Shown here: piece by piece, positions 55,895 through 64,000 of the stretch
Layout of the letters: each line of letters opens with the position of its first letter
Position numbering within the stretch: position 1 is the stretch's first letter
Assembly (NCBI RefSeq): GCF_016469335.1
Contig: NZ_CP059888.1
Location: 3,733,899-3,797,898 of the forward strand
Direction of reading: 5' to 3'
Length of the DNA stretch: 64,000 nucleotides
Source: Flocculibacter collagenilyticus
Lineage (GTDB): Bacteria; Pseudomonadota; Gammaproteobacteria; Enterobacterales; Alteromonadaceae
Program-made: the position numbers and the translations under genes
The notes under the pieces: model-generated
Seen by the model: only the letters and a program-made list of their open reading frames with translations
What the model was told of the DNA's origin: nothing
Database searches by the model: none

Positions 55895-57724
55895 ATGTGT
55901 GGAATAGTTGGCGCAGTAGCAGAAAGGAATGTAGTAAACATCCTACTTGAAGGCCTAAAACGTTTAGAATACCGTGGTTACGACTCAGCAGGCGTCGCGC
56001 TTGTTGATAATAGTCAACACATTCAGCGTGTACGTGCAGTGGGTAAAGTGCAAGAACTTGTTAACGCCATTGAAGCATCGCCGGTGGCAGGAACAACGGG
56101 TATCGCGCACACGCGCTGGGCAACTCATGGCAGCGTAACCGAAGCCAACGCACACCCACACAAGTCAACCAACATCGCACTGGTACACAACGGTATTATT
56201 GAAAATCACGCGCCACTGCGCGACATGCTAAAAGAAAAAGGTTACCAGTTCACGTCAGATACCGACACAGAAGTAATGGCGCACTTAATGCACCACGAAC
56301 GCCAATCTAGCGGTAGCCTTGTAGAAGCCCTACAAAAAATGGTGAAACAACTTGATGGTGCTTACGGCACAGTAATGTTCGACCAAAATGATAAAGACAC
56401 TATGGTAGCAGCACGTTCAGGCTCACCATTAGTAATTGGCTTAGGTTTTGAAGAAAACTTTATCGCCTCTGATCAGCTCGCGTTATTACCTGTAACACGT
56501 CGTTTTATCTTCTTAGAAGAAGGCGATGTAGCTGAAGTAACTAAAACCAGCGTGCGTATTTTTGATAAAGACGGTAACCCTGTAGAGCGCGAAGAAATTG
56601 AATCAGACGTGACGCATGACGCAGGCGACAAAGGCGTATACCGCCACTACATGCTAAAAGAAATTTTTGAGCAACCTATTTCAGTACGTAATACACTGGA
56701 AGGCCGCCTTGCCAACGGCACGGTAATCGACGACGCATTTGGCCACAACGCAGCCGACGTGTTTAAAGACATTGAGCACGTACAAATTATTGCATGTGGC
56801 ACCAGTTACCACGCAGGCATGGTTGCCCGTTACTGGTTAGAAGAATTAGCAGGCGTAGCATGTAATATCGAAATTGCCTCAGAGTTCCGCTACCGCAAAT
56901 CGTTCGTGCCTAAAAACGCTATGATTGTAACCATTTCACAATCAGGTGAAACCGCAGACACCTTAGCGGCGTTACGTTTAGCAAAAGAAATTGGCTATAA
57001 ATCAAGCTTAACCATTTGTAACGTACCGGGTTCATCGCTCGTTCGTGAGTCAGATTTTAACTTTATGACCCGCGCAGGCGCAGAAATAGGTGTAGCTTCC
57101 ACTAAAGCATTTACAACACAGCTTGTTAGCTTACTAATGTTAGTACTTGCACTAGGCAAGCATAAAAACCTAAGCGCAGAACAACAACAAAATATTGTAG
57201 CGGCACTACAAAGCCTGCCAAACAAGTTAGAAGAGTCATTAGATCTCGCCAACGACATTGAAAAGCTTGCAGAAGAATTTGCCGACAAAAACCACAGTTT
57301 ATTCTTAGGTCGCGGCAACCAATATCCAATTGCAATGGAAGGCGCGCTTAAGCTAAAAGAAATTTCATACATTCATGCCGAAGCGTACGCCGCAGGTGAA
57401 TTAAAGCATGGCCCACTCGCCCTGATAGATGCAGAAATGCCAATCATCGTCGTCGCACCAAATAACGACCTACTAGAAAAGTTAAAATCAAACGTAGAAG
57501 AAGTACGCGCACGCGGCGGCATCCTATACGTATTCGCCGACAAAGACGCCCAATTTGCCAGCGACGACACCATGCGAGTACTCAACGTTAGCCACATCGA
57601 CGAAGTAGTCGCACCAATTTTATACACCATTCCACTGCAACTGCTGTCTTACCACGTAGCCTTAATCAAAGGCACAGACGTAGACCAACCAAGAAACTTA
57701 GCGAAGTCTGTGACGGTCGAGTAA
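55895..57724 (+). CDS. glmS: GlmS, glutamine:fructose-6-phosphate aminotransferase
   Basis: 609 aa from MCGIVGAV, whose Cys is the N-terminal nucleophile; GGAG lies 8 nt upstream. The frame stays open further upstream but that extension would block the catalytic Cys and is rejected. The glutaminase part has [14 protein letters not shown] and [19 protein letters not shown]-type motifs (AHTRWATHG). The two isomerase domains contain [22 protein letters not shown] and the C-terminal [12 protein letters not shown]. It makes glucosamine-6-phosphate from fructose-6-P and glutamine. Its 3' end is the universal Tn7 target, and here a Tn7-type element follows. Confidence 0.97.
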   Translation: MCGIVGAVAERNVVNILLEGLKRLEYRGYDSAGVALVDNSQHIQRVRAVGKVQELVNAIEASPVAGTTGIAHTRWATHGSVTEANAHPHKSTNIALVHNGIIENHAPLRDMLKEKGYQFTSDTDTEVMAHLMHHERQSSGSLVEALQKMVKQLDGAYGTVMFDQNDKDTMVAARSGSPLVIGLGFEENFIASDQLALLPVTRRFIFLEEGDVAEVTKTSVRIFDKDGNPVEREEIESDVTHDAGDKGVYRHYMLKEIFEQPISVRNTLEGRLANGTVIDDAFGHNAADVFKDIEHVQIIACGTSYHAGMVARYWLEELAGVACNIEIASEFRYRKSFVPKNAMIVTISQSGETADTLAALRLAKEIGYKSSLTICNVPGSSLVRESDFNFMTRAGAEIGVASTKAFTTQLVSLLMLVLALGKHKNLSAEQQQNIVAALQSLPNKLEESLDLANDIEKLAEEFADKNHSLFLGRGNQYPIAMEGALKLKEISYIHAEAYAAGELKHGPLALIDAEMPIIVVAPNNDLLEKLKSNVEEVRARGGILYVFADKDAQFASDDTMRVLNVSHIDEVVAPILYTIPLQLLSYHVALIKGTDVDQPRNLAKSVTVE

Positions 57725-57748
57725 AAAGGAGCTTGTTGATTGCTGTGC
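57689..57748 (+). other. attTn7: glmS 3' end plus insertion point
   Basis: The last 12 glmS codons ([12 protein letters not shown]) form the sequence bound by TnsD in Tn7. Insertion occurred after 57748, 24 bp beyond the stop codon, as in Tn7. TGTGC at 57744-57748 directly precedes the transposon end and should be one copy of the 5-bp target duplication; the other is outside the window. Confidence 0.85.
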
Positions 57749-57756
57749 TGTGGGAG

Positions 57757-57816
57757 AGTAATAAAGTTTAATACTAAGTATTAAAGTATCATACTGAGTA
57801 ATAAAGTTGCATACTG
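57757..57816 (+). repeat. Three contiguous 20-bp TnsB-binding-type repeats
   Basis: AGTAATAAAGTTTAATACTA, AGTATTAAAGTATCATACTG and AGTAATAAAGTTGCATACTG follow each other without gap (57757, 57777, 57797). They resemble the ACAATAAAGTCTTAAACT-type TnsB sites of Tn7. They begin 8 bp inside the transposon terminus. Confidence 0.85.
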
Positions 57817-57866
57817 AAACCGTCTTATCTATGCTTAATTTATGAGCATAAACAAGGCGGTTTTTT

Positions 57867-58694
57867 ATGGCATCGAGAAAATTAGGAAACTCGGAGGCTA
57901 AAAACAATAAATGGATTAAAGAAGGTCGAGGCTCTGGTCAACATTCGGAGTATAAGCCTTGGATAACCGTTAGGGACTTACCTTCTGATGGTCGAGTTCA
58001 TAGAGTATTTGGTCATAAATCACAACGCACTCATCATTTGCTTTCAGATATAGAGCTTGCTGTTTTTTTGTTACTCGAGTGGCATCAGGATATTGTGCAA
58101 ATTCGCGAACAATTTCCTTTAGAAATAGAAACTACACGGCAAATAGCTTTAGAATCTGGTATTGACCACCCCAGTTTATCTGGTGTTATGCAATATATGT
58201 CTTCAGATTTTCTCGTTAACTCACAAGATCCTAATCAGCCTAAATTTGTACTCCAGGTAAAGCATTCAGAGGCATTGAGTGATGCTAGAACAATTGAAAA
58301 ATTAGAGTTAGAACGAAGATATTGGCAGTTGAAAGAAGTACCTTGGTTTTTGATAACGGAGAGGGATATACCTGAAACAGTCATCAAAAATATTAAATGG
58401 TTGTACCCTGCCCAGCGTGACGAAATAGATATGGAGTTGTTAATTCAGCGCGTTGATTATTATGACCATCACTTTACTAAGAACCCCAATAAAAACATCA
58501 TCGATATTTGTAAGAACTTAGATATAGCATATGAACTTCAAGTTGGTGAGTCATTAGGAGAAGTTAGGCACTTATTGGCTAAACGCTGTTTTACATTTGA
58601 TATTTTTGTCCTAGCGTCAAAATTAAAGGCAAAGCAATTAAAAACAGGGACAGCCAAATTGTTGCAGGAGGCCTACCGTGTTTCAAATCAATGA
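57867..58694 (+). CDS. tnsA: TnsA, 5'-end-cleaving transposase subunit
   Basis: 275 aa. The restriction-endonuclease-like active site is present at the same residue numbers as in Tn7 TnsA: Glu63 (DIELAVF), Asp114 (SSDFLV), Gln130 and Lys132 (LQVKH). A C-terminal winged domain follows, which in Tn7 binds TnsC. TnsA cuts the 5' ends at the transposon termini so that transposition is cut-and-paste. AAGGCGG precedes the ATG. Its 3' end overlaps tnsB by 17 bp. Confidence 0.95.
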   Translation: MASRKLGNSEAKNNKWIKEGRGSGQHSEYKPWITVRDLPSDGRVHRVFGHKSQRTHHLLSDIELAVFLLLEWHQDIVQIREQFPLEIETTRQIALESGIDHPSLSGVMQYMSSDFLVNSQDPNQPKFVLQVKHSEALSDARTIEKLELERRYWQLKEVPWFLITERDIPETVIKNIKWLYPAQRDEIDMELLIQRVDYYDHHFTKNPNKNIIDICKNLDIAYELQVGESLGEVRHLLAKRCFTFDIFVLASKLKAKQLKTGTAKLLQEAYRVSNQ

Positions 58695-60762
58695 GGTTGT
58701 TAAGTACAACGAAGTGCCTTTTAGAGTGTTAATGCTGATGCCCGATCACCTGATATGGATCGCATTAGATAGTACTTCCGCATTTCCACAGTTGGTAGAT
58801 AAAAAGGAACTAGAAATTGCTATTGATGAAGAGGTATTAACTCGAATAGATGACCCCTATTCTGAACTTTCTTTTCAAACTCCTGAAGAAGGTACAATTG
58901 CAAAAACAAAACGAGATAACAATTATCAGTTGATAAAGCCTTTAGTGGAATCATCAGAGTTTTACCTTGCTAAGTCGCGCTCAGCGATTATTAATCAAAT
59001 TATCGAGAAGCATGGTTCAACCAAACAAACGCTTTATCGTTTAGCTCGGCGTTATTGGCAACGAGGGCAAACTCAAAATGCGTTGCTTCCTGATTACAAA
59101 AACTCAGGAGCAAAAGGCAAAAAGCGCCTTGCAACTAATAAGAAACTAGGCCGACCAAGGAAGTATATGCCAGGTACCGGTGCAATCATTGACTCATTTA
59201 TTGAGAGGCTATTTCGAATTGCAATTGATAAGTACTTGTTAACTGATAAAGGTTACTCATTTCCCTACGCTCACCGAAGATTTAAATCTTTGTATGAAAA
59301 CCACTTTCCGAATACTCAAGAAGAAGAAATTCCGACCAATTGGCAAATGATGCACTTTTATAAAAGGGAATATCAACAGGTAGATAAAATACAAAGGCGA
59401 GTTTCGCGCATCGAATATAATAAGGATGTTAGGCCGTTAATTAGTACTGCAAACACTCAAGTACTTGGACCAGGATCTCGATATGAAATAGACGCGACAA
59501 TTGCTGATATTTATTTAGTGTCAGATAGTGATAAGGCTAATATAGTTGGTCGCCCTGTCATCTACATGGTTATTGACGTGTTTAGTCGAATGGTTGCTGG
59601 TTTTTATGTTGGATTTGAAAATGCATCATACATTGCCGCAATACAGTCGTTAGCAATGGCTATGACAGATAAAGTTGAGTTTTGCAGGAAATACGGTTTT
59701 GAGATAACAAGCGAAGATTGGCCGGCTGTTGGATTGCCTGATGCCATTTTAGCGGACAGAGGGGAAATACTCGGATATCAAATAGAAAGCTTAGAAAGTA
59801 ACTTTTCCATACGTATTGAAAATACACCACCTTATCGAGGTGATGCCAAAGGTATTGTAGAGCGAAACTTTAAAACTATTCAAGCCGACTTTACTCCATT
59901 TGCACCAGGTGTGGTCACTGGCACGAAGGTCAAAAAACGAGGTGGAAAAGATTATCGATTGGATGCGAAACTAACAGTTCGGGCATTTAAAGAAATTATT
60001 TTGTCTTCTGTGTTGTACCATAATCAATTCGCGACCCTCGAAAAATACGATCGCGATGCTGATATGCCAAGTGATCTGCCTTTAGTGCCGAAAGAGCTAT
60101 GGCAGTGGGGGTTACAACATAGGACTGGTAGATTAAGAACTGCATCGTATGATGCGTTGAGAGTATCCTTATTACCAAGAGTTAAAGCGACACTTTCAGA
60201 TTTGGGCGTTTGTATTTATGGCGTTTATTACACCTCCGTTGAGGTTGTTCAACAAGGCTGGCTACATCGTTCTTCGGAAGCTAAAAGACCTGAAAAGCTA
60301 GATGCAGCGTATGACCCTGCTTCAGCAGATCATATTTATATATTTCCAGAAAAAAACTCCACTAAATATTGGATCTTTAAATTAACACCTCGCTCAAGAG
60401 AGTTTGAAGGTGCGTCTTTTTGGGATGTTTGGCAAATTCAAGAAGAACAAAAACAAACCATGGCCAAAAGCAAGTTGTTAGCAGAGCAGAAGAAGCGAGA
60501 ACATGAAGAGTTTGTAGCAAATAAAATTAAGCAAGCAGTGAAAATTGCTTCAGGTCTTAAACCATTATCTAATGCTGAAAAAATATCATCTATCAATGAA
60601 AATAAGCGAAAGATTAAAGCCATAGAAAGGCAAAGTAATGCATATAGGCCAGAAGAAAATGTTAATGAAAAACAAGCTGATATCATTCACCTAACAGAGC
60701 AAGTAGATGAAGATTACAGTTATCCTGATCATATTGATGAATTATTTAGTGAGGATGACTAG
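58678..60762 (+). CDS. tnsB: TnsB, DDE transposase subunit
   Basis: 694 aa, GTG start with a strong GGAGG 6 nt upstream. N-terminal HTH regions (STKQTLYRLARRYWQRG near 114-130) bind the end repeats. The integrase catalytic triad is Asp272 (YEIDATIAD), Asp360 (ILADRGE) and Glu395 (GIVERNF), one residue off the Tn7 positions. The C-terminal tail is acidic and charged (YPDHIDELFSEDD), the region that contacts TnsC in Tn7. It cuts and joins the 3' ends. Confidence 0.96.
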   Translation: MFQINEVVKYNEVPFRVLMLMPDHLIWIALDSTSAFPQLVDKKELEIAIDEEVLTRIDDPYSELSFQTPEEGTIAKTKRDNNYQLIKPLVESSEFYLAKSRSAIINQIIEKHGSTKQTLYRLARRYWQRGQTQNALLPDYKNSGAKGKKRLATNKKLGRPRKYMPGTGAIIDSFIERLFRIAIDKYLLTDKGYSFPYAHRRFKSLYENHFPNTQEEEIPTNWQMMHFYKREYQQVDKIQRRVSRIEYNKDVRPLISTANTQVLGPGSRYEIDATIADIYLVSDSDKANIVGRPVIYMVIDVFSRMVAGFYVGFENASYIAAIQSLAMAMTDKVEFCRKYGFEITSEDWPAVGLPDAILADRGEILGYQIESLESNFSIRIENTPPYRGDAKGIVERNFKTIQADFTPFAPGVVTGTKVKKRGGKDYRLDAKLTVRAFKEIILSSVLYHNQFATLEKYDRDADMPSDLPLVPKELWQWGLQHRTGRLRTASYDALRVSLLPRVKATLSDLGVCIYGVYYTSVEVVQQGWLHRSSEAKRPEKLDAAYDPASADHIYIFPEKNSTKYWIFKLTPRSREFEGASFWDVWQIQEEQKQTMAKSKLLAEQKKREHEEFVANKIKQAVKIASGLKPLSNAEKISSINENKRKIKAIERQSNAYRPEENVNEKQADIIHLTEQVDEDYSYPDHIDELFSEDD

Positions 60763-60764
60763 TT

Positions 60765-62423
60765 ATGACGTTACCAAGTAATTTTGTCTCCGCAATATAC
60801 AAGGACCCTGGTATTGAACGGTATCGTGGTAATCCATTTATTGAAGCATTAACACCAATAATGTCTGTACAGCAAATTAAAACAAGGCTGACAGGGGAAA
60901 TTAAATATAACCCTCAGGACGTGTTTAGTAATGCCCGGGAACGCGCTCATGAAGTAGCAGCACTTCTTGATGACTTCTTTCAGCCGATAGCCAACCATTT
61001 ACAGCTTGAAGAAAAAATATCTATCATGATCCGTGGAGGGTATGTTGGGAGAAACTTAGCTGATGGCTCGCTTAATACTCACATGCAAAACGGATACGAA
61101 AGAATTATGTCTGGTGAATTGGATAACTTCCGCTTTGCTCAAACTAATTCAACAGCCAAAAGTTTATCTTTAATCGGTTGTTCAGGCAGCGGAAAAAGTA
61201 CAACTATAAATCGAATTTTAGCGACGTACCCTCAAGTTATATACCATGAGCAACATAACTTTATTCAGCTATCTTATTTAAAAATCGAATGTCCTCACGA
61301 TGGTTCTTTAAAAAGCTTGTGTCTAAATTTCTTTCGTGAACTAGACAGGGTACTTCATACAAATTATGAAGATAAATATGCTAAAAAACGCCATAGCACT
61401 GAGGTTTTACTGGCATTAATGAGTCAGGCTGCTACTCAAAAAGCAATAGGCATATTAGTCATTGACGAAATTCAGCGTTTAAGTCAAAGACGCTCTGGTG
61501 GTAAGGAAAAAATGCTGGAGTTTTTTGTTGCATTGGTTAATGTTATTGGTGTTCCAGTAGTTATGGTTGGTACACCAAAAGCTAGACCTATTTTTGAATT
61601 GGAGTTGCAGTCAGGCCGACGAAGTGCTGGATTTGGTTCACTGTTTTGGCAACCAATGAGAGCTGAAAAACCGAGTAAAGATCGCAAAACAGGGGAATTA
61701 CGTAAAACAGAGTGGATAGCATTTAGTGATAAATTATGGCGCTATCAGTGGTTACTAAAAAGAGATGAAACGCTTTCTGAAGATATCCGTGAATGCTGGT
61801 ATGACTTATCACAAGGGGTACTAGATATTGTTGTCAAATTATTCGTTTTAGCGCAGCTTAGGGCAATAGCTACAGGTGTTGAGCGTATAACGGTAAATTT
61901 ACTAAAACAGGTTTATCAAGATGAGCTTAAGCCTGTACATCCTATGCTGGCAGCATTACGTTCAGGCGACGTTGAATTAATTGCTAAATATTCAGATTTA
62001 CAGCTAGTTGATATTGATAAAAAGGTACTAGATTTACGGCAAAAAATAGATGAATTAAAAGCTAAGCAAGATAAAGAGCAACCATTTCAAAACAATGAGC
62101 AAGCGATGCGACTTTTTAACTTGCTATTGGCAATGGACTGTGACTCTCAAATTTTACCACCGCTGATTGAACGGGCTTTCAAAGATTACCCTAATTTAAC
62201 TGTGCGGGAGCTAATGCCTATAGTATTAGATTGGTATGAAAAACCAGTTAAGTCTAAAACAAATAAAAAGCAGAAGAATGTTCAACAAACAAACTGGCAT
62301 ACATTAGACTCAGATGACATGCGTTTTAAATTCTCTCAGGCTAAAAAAGGAGATTTATATAAAAACTTAAGCTATAGGGATGAATTATTTGACTTACCTG
62401 GTTGGATAAAACAAATCGGTTAA
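60765..62423 (+). CDS. tnsC: TnsC, AAA+ regulator of Tn7 transposition
   Basis: 552 aa. Walker A GCSGSGKS is at 138-145 and Walker B LVIDEIQRL at about 231-239 (Asp234, Glu235); a sensor region PVVMVGTPKA follows. In Tn7 TnsC forms an ATP-dependent ring on target DNA marked by TnsD or TnsE, recruits TnsAB and mediates target immunity. The length matches Tn7 TnsC (about 555 aa), longer than the short TnsC of many CRISPR-linked elements. It starts 2 bp after tnsB. Confidence 0.95.
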   Translation: MTLPSNFVSAIYKDPGIERYRGNPFIEALTPIMSVQQIKTRLTGEIKYNPQDVFSNARERAHEVAALLDDFFQPIANHLQLEEKISIMIRGGYVGRNLADGSLNTHMQNGYERIMSGELDNFRFAQTNSTAKSLSLIGCSGSGKSTTINRILATYPQVIYHEQHNFIQLSYLKIECPHDGSLKSLCLNFFRELDRVLHTNYEDKYAKKRHSTEVLLALMSQAATQKAIGILVIDEIQRLSQRRSGGKEKMLEFFVALVNVIGVPVVMVGTPKARPIFELELQSGRRSAGFGSLFWQPMRAEKPSKDRKTGELRKTEWIAFSDKLWRYQWLLKRDETLSEDIRECWYDLSQGVLDIVVKLFVLAQLRAIATGVERITVNLLKQVYQDELKPVHPMLAALRSGDVELIAKYSDLQLVDIDKKVLDLRQKIDELKAKQDKEQPFQNNEQAMRLFNLLLAMDCDSQILPPLIERAFKDYPNLTVRELMPIVLDWYEKPVKSKTNKKQKNVQQTNWHTLDSDDMRFKFSQAKKGDLYKNLSYRDELFDLPGWIKQIG

Positions 62424-62424
62424 C

Positions 62425-63936
62425 ATGTTTGACTTTCCTTTACCTTATCGTGATGAGCTGATTTACAGTGTTATCGCAAGGTATGGGGTTCATCAAGGGA
62501 TTGTTTCTCCTAAAGAGATATTGGATGATGTTTATAATGACCGAAAGGTAGTTGCTACTGTTGATTTGCCTAGTCATATTAATAAAATTTCTAGTTTGTT
62601 TCCGCAGAGAAAAACAACTTCTCCTGTGGAACTAATCTATTCACATACCCTTTTCCCACTATATGCTCCATTTGTTGATGAAAAACGCAGGAAGAAATGC
62701 CTTAGTTTTATGAAGAAACAAGCAAAAGGAAGTACACACTTAGCTCTAGGTGTTGCTGCTTCTCGCGTAAAACAGCCTAGATGGTTGAGATATTGCCCCG
62801 CTTGTCTTTTGGAACAAAGAAACAAATTTGGTGAATATTATTGGTTACGCAATTGGCAGGTTTCAGGTGTCGATAGTTGTTTGTTACATGGAGCTTTAAT
62901 TGATTCCAGTGTACCGAGGCATCCAGTTCATAAGCATGAATATACACCTGCGACTCATCACTCTTGTCGAACGGATGATATCCAGCCACCAAGTTGTATT
63001 CAATCTGATTTAATAACTCAGAGTGTAGATGAGCTATTACAGCTTAAACCTTTTGATTCACCAAGTTCAGAGCAGTGGACAAATTACTATAGGGCAACAC
63101 TAGTTGAACGTGGATTAAATCGCGGAAAGCATATTGATTACAGCAGGTTAAAAGAAAAAGTAGTTTTGTGCTTTGGAAGCAAGTGGCTTAAAAAATATGG
63201 CTTATACCCTGAAGAAAGTGAAACATGTTGGCTAAAAACAATATTTCGCAAACACAGAAAAGCATTTAGTTACTTAGAACATCTAGTTGTCTGGCATAGC
63301 TTGTTTGAAGACGAATGGCGGGTTGCAGATATCTTTAAGCGGATATGTTTGCAACCCAAAGAACGTAAGGTATTAGCGATACCACAGCTTGATGCATCAG
63401 AAAAAGATAAGAGTAAATTTAGGGATCTATGGTTATCGGTAGTCGCCAAAAACGGAGTAAATAATGCTCGCAAGCATAAATTTGGTCACGTATATGCGTG
63501 GTTATATCGTCATGATAAGGTGTGGCTGTTACGAGTGAATAAACAGAATAAAGCACCTAACATAATTAAAAACCCGAGGATTGATTGGAGTAAGAGAGAT
63601 AGACATTTAGTAAAATTACTATGCCATATAAAAAATGATTCAGAACTTAAGCTAGATGATCCACGTCACTCTATGAACTGGTATTTTTCAAAACTTTATC
63701 ATGGATCAACGATTGGTAAACATTTAAATGATCTACCACTTTGTAAATTGTTTTTCTTGAGGTTTTGTGAAAATATTGCTGAATATCAAATAAGAAGAAT
63801 AACGTGTGCTGTTATTAAACAAAGCCTTACTAATAGCATGTTACGACGATGGAATATACTAAGGATGTCGGGGTTAAGCGAGCATAGGTTGACGCCTCTT
63901 GCTGATGCTTTTCTACTGAACATTATACGGATTTAA
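62425..63936 (+). CDS. tnsD: TnsD (TniQ family), attTn7 target selector
   Basis: 503 aa. A TniQ N-terminal domain (FPLPYRDELIYSVIARYGVH) is followed by a zinc finger: CPAC near 132 with CLLH near 153 (WLRYCPACLLEQ...DSCLLHG). The long C-terminal region has the size needed for sequence-specific DNA binding. The length is close to Tn7 TnsD (about 508 aa) and the element sits exactly at the glmS site, so it is very likely the glmS-directed selector. Its stop overlaps the next start as TAATG. Confidence 0.93.
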   Translation: MFDFPLPYRDELIYSVIARYGVHQGIVSPKEILDDVYNDRKVVATVDLPSHINKISSLFPQRKTTSPVELIYSHTLFPLYAPFVDEKRRKKCLSFMKKQAKGSTHLALGVAASRVKQPRWLRYCPACLLEQRNKFGEYYWLRNWQVSGVDSCLLHGALIDSSVPRHPVHKHEYTPATHHSCRTDDIQPPSCIQSDLITQSVDELLQLKPFDSPSSEQWTNYYRATLVERGLNRGKHIDYSRLKEKVVLCFGSKWLKKYGLYPEESETCWLKTIFRKHRKAFSYLEHLVVWHSLFEDEWRVADIFKRICLQPKERKVLAIPQLDASEKDKSKFRDLWLSVVAKNGVNNARKHKFGHVYAWLYRHDKVWLLRVNKQNKAPNIIKNPRIDWSKRDRHLVKLLCHIKNDSELKLDDPRHSMNWYFSKLYHGSTIGKHLNDLPLCKLFFLRFCENIAEYQIRRITCAVIKQSLTNSMLRRWNILRMSGLSEHRLTPLADAFLLNIIRI

Positions 63937-64000
63937 TGGATAAATTTAGAATAGATGGATTTAGCGATGATTCAGTCATCAATGGTATAGGCTCTTTGTT
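63936..64000 (+). CDS. tnsE: TnsE-like protein, first 21 codons only
   Basis: The visible start MDKFRIDGFSDDSVINGIGS (then Leu) overlaps the tnsD stop by 1 bp. Its FSDDSVINGIGSL pattern resembles the N terminus of Tn7 TnsE (FNDNVQVVHIGHLF), and the gene order tnsABCDE supports the call. TnsE directs insertion into replicating conjugative plasmids through the sliding clamp. The fragment is too short for certainty. Confidence 0.65.
   Translation, partial: MDKFRIDGFSDDSVINGIGSL

Larger units (their letters stand above)
57749..64000. mobile_element. Tn7-type transposon, left part (continues beyond window)
   Basis: It begins with the Tn7-type terminus TGTGGG, has three TnsB-site repeats, and encodes tnsA, tnsB, tnsC, tnsD and the start of a tnsE-like gene, all on the plus strand with overlapping or near-touching ends. 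Protein lengths (275, 694, 552, 503 aa) are within a few residues of those of Tn7 itself. Cargo and right end are not visible. An inverted repeat TATGCT (57830) / AGCATA (57845-57850) lies just before tnsA, as a similar one does in Tn7. Confidence 0.93.

Noticed and set aside
57749-64000. CRISPR-associated transposon (CAST)
   Set aside because: No cas gene or repeat array in the window; TnsC and TnsD are full Tn7 length, the site is attTn7 and a TnsE-like gene follows. Cas genes further right cannot be excluded but nothing supports them.

Overview
The window is a moderately AT-rich chromosomal segment from a marine-type gammaproteobacterium, most likely Alteromonadales (Pseudoalteromonas/Colwellia/Thalassotalea-like). 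This rests on the glmU - DeoR regulator - glmS order, MsrPQ, SbcCD, a FIST + GGDEF/EAL pair and codon/protein style. The genus cannot be fixed from the sequence alone.

Region 1 (1-21.3 kb, all minus strand) is a nonribosomal peptide operon. In transcription order it reads: membrane-anchored penicillin-acylase-type Ntn hydrolase, SyrD/PvdE-type cyclic-peptide ABC exporter, a 3265-aa three-module NRPS (C-A-T x3), an ATP-grasp-like protein, a 1512-aa one-module NRPS whose glycine-type A domain carries an inserted flavin luciferase-like monooxygenase, and a further NRPS that runs off the left edge. By-eye A-domain codes are DLFNNALTYK twice (small residue, Ala/Gly type), DPRHFVLRAK (nearly the alpha-aminoadipate code of Lys2) and DILQFGMVWK (Gly). 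NRPS handover appears to use N-terminal TubC_N/beta-hairpin docking domains and C-terminal linear tails; the ATP-grasp-like protein carries nearly the same basic tail as the upstream NRPS, so it may dock on the same partner. Exporter plus acylase suggest an acylated precursor that is deacylated in the periplasm. Accessory genes lie nearby: type II thioesterase (24.7 kb) and Sfp/EntD-type PPTase (30.0 kb).

Region 2 (21.8-36.8 kb) holds a secreted ankyrin protein, a LytS/LytTR two-component pair, two paralogous orphan ParB-like proteins flanking a winged-helix/propeller membrane regulator, small secreted and lipoproteins, MsrPQ, and a tandemly duplicated two-gene unit (membrane protein + zinc ribbon) in which one zinc-ribbon copy has decayed.

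Region 3 (36.9-53.5 kb) holds SbcCD, a polymorphic-toxin locus (AHH-type nuclease toxin, immunity gene, displaced toxin-tail remnant, truncated second immunity gene), FIST and GGDEF/EAL signalling genes, an exported amidohydrolase and HemN. A ~127-bp MITE-like element with TATACCC/GGGTATA ends interrupts the toxin-tail remnant; a second copy lies at 50.0 kb.

Region 4 (53.6-64 kb) is glmU - DeoR-family regulator - glmS, followed 24 bp after the glmS stop by the left end of a canonical Tn7-type transposon (tnsA, tnsB, tnsC, tnsD and the first codons of a TnsE-like gene). Its cargo and right end lie beyond the window. No rRNA, tRNA or CRISPR array was seen.
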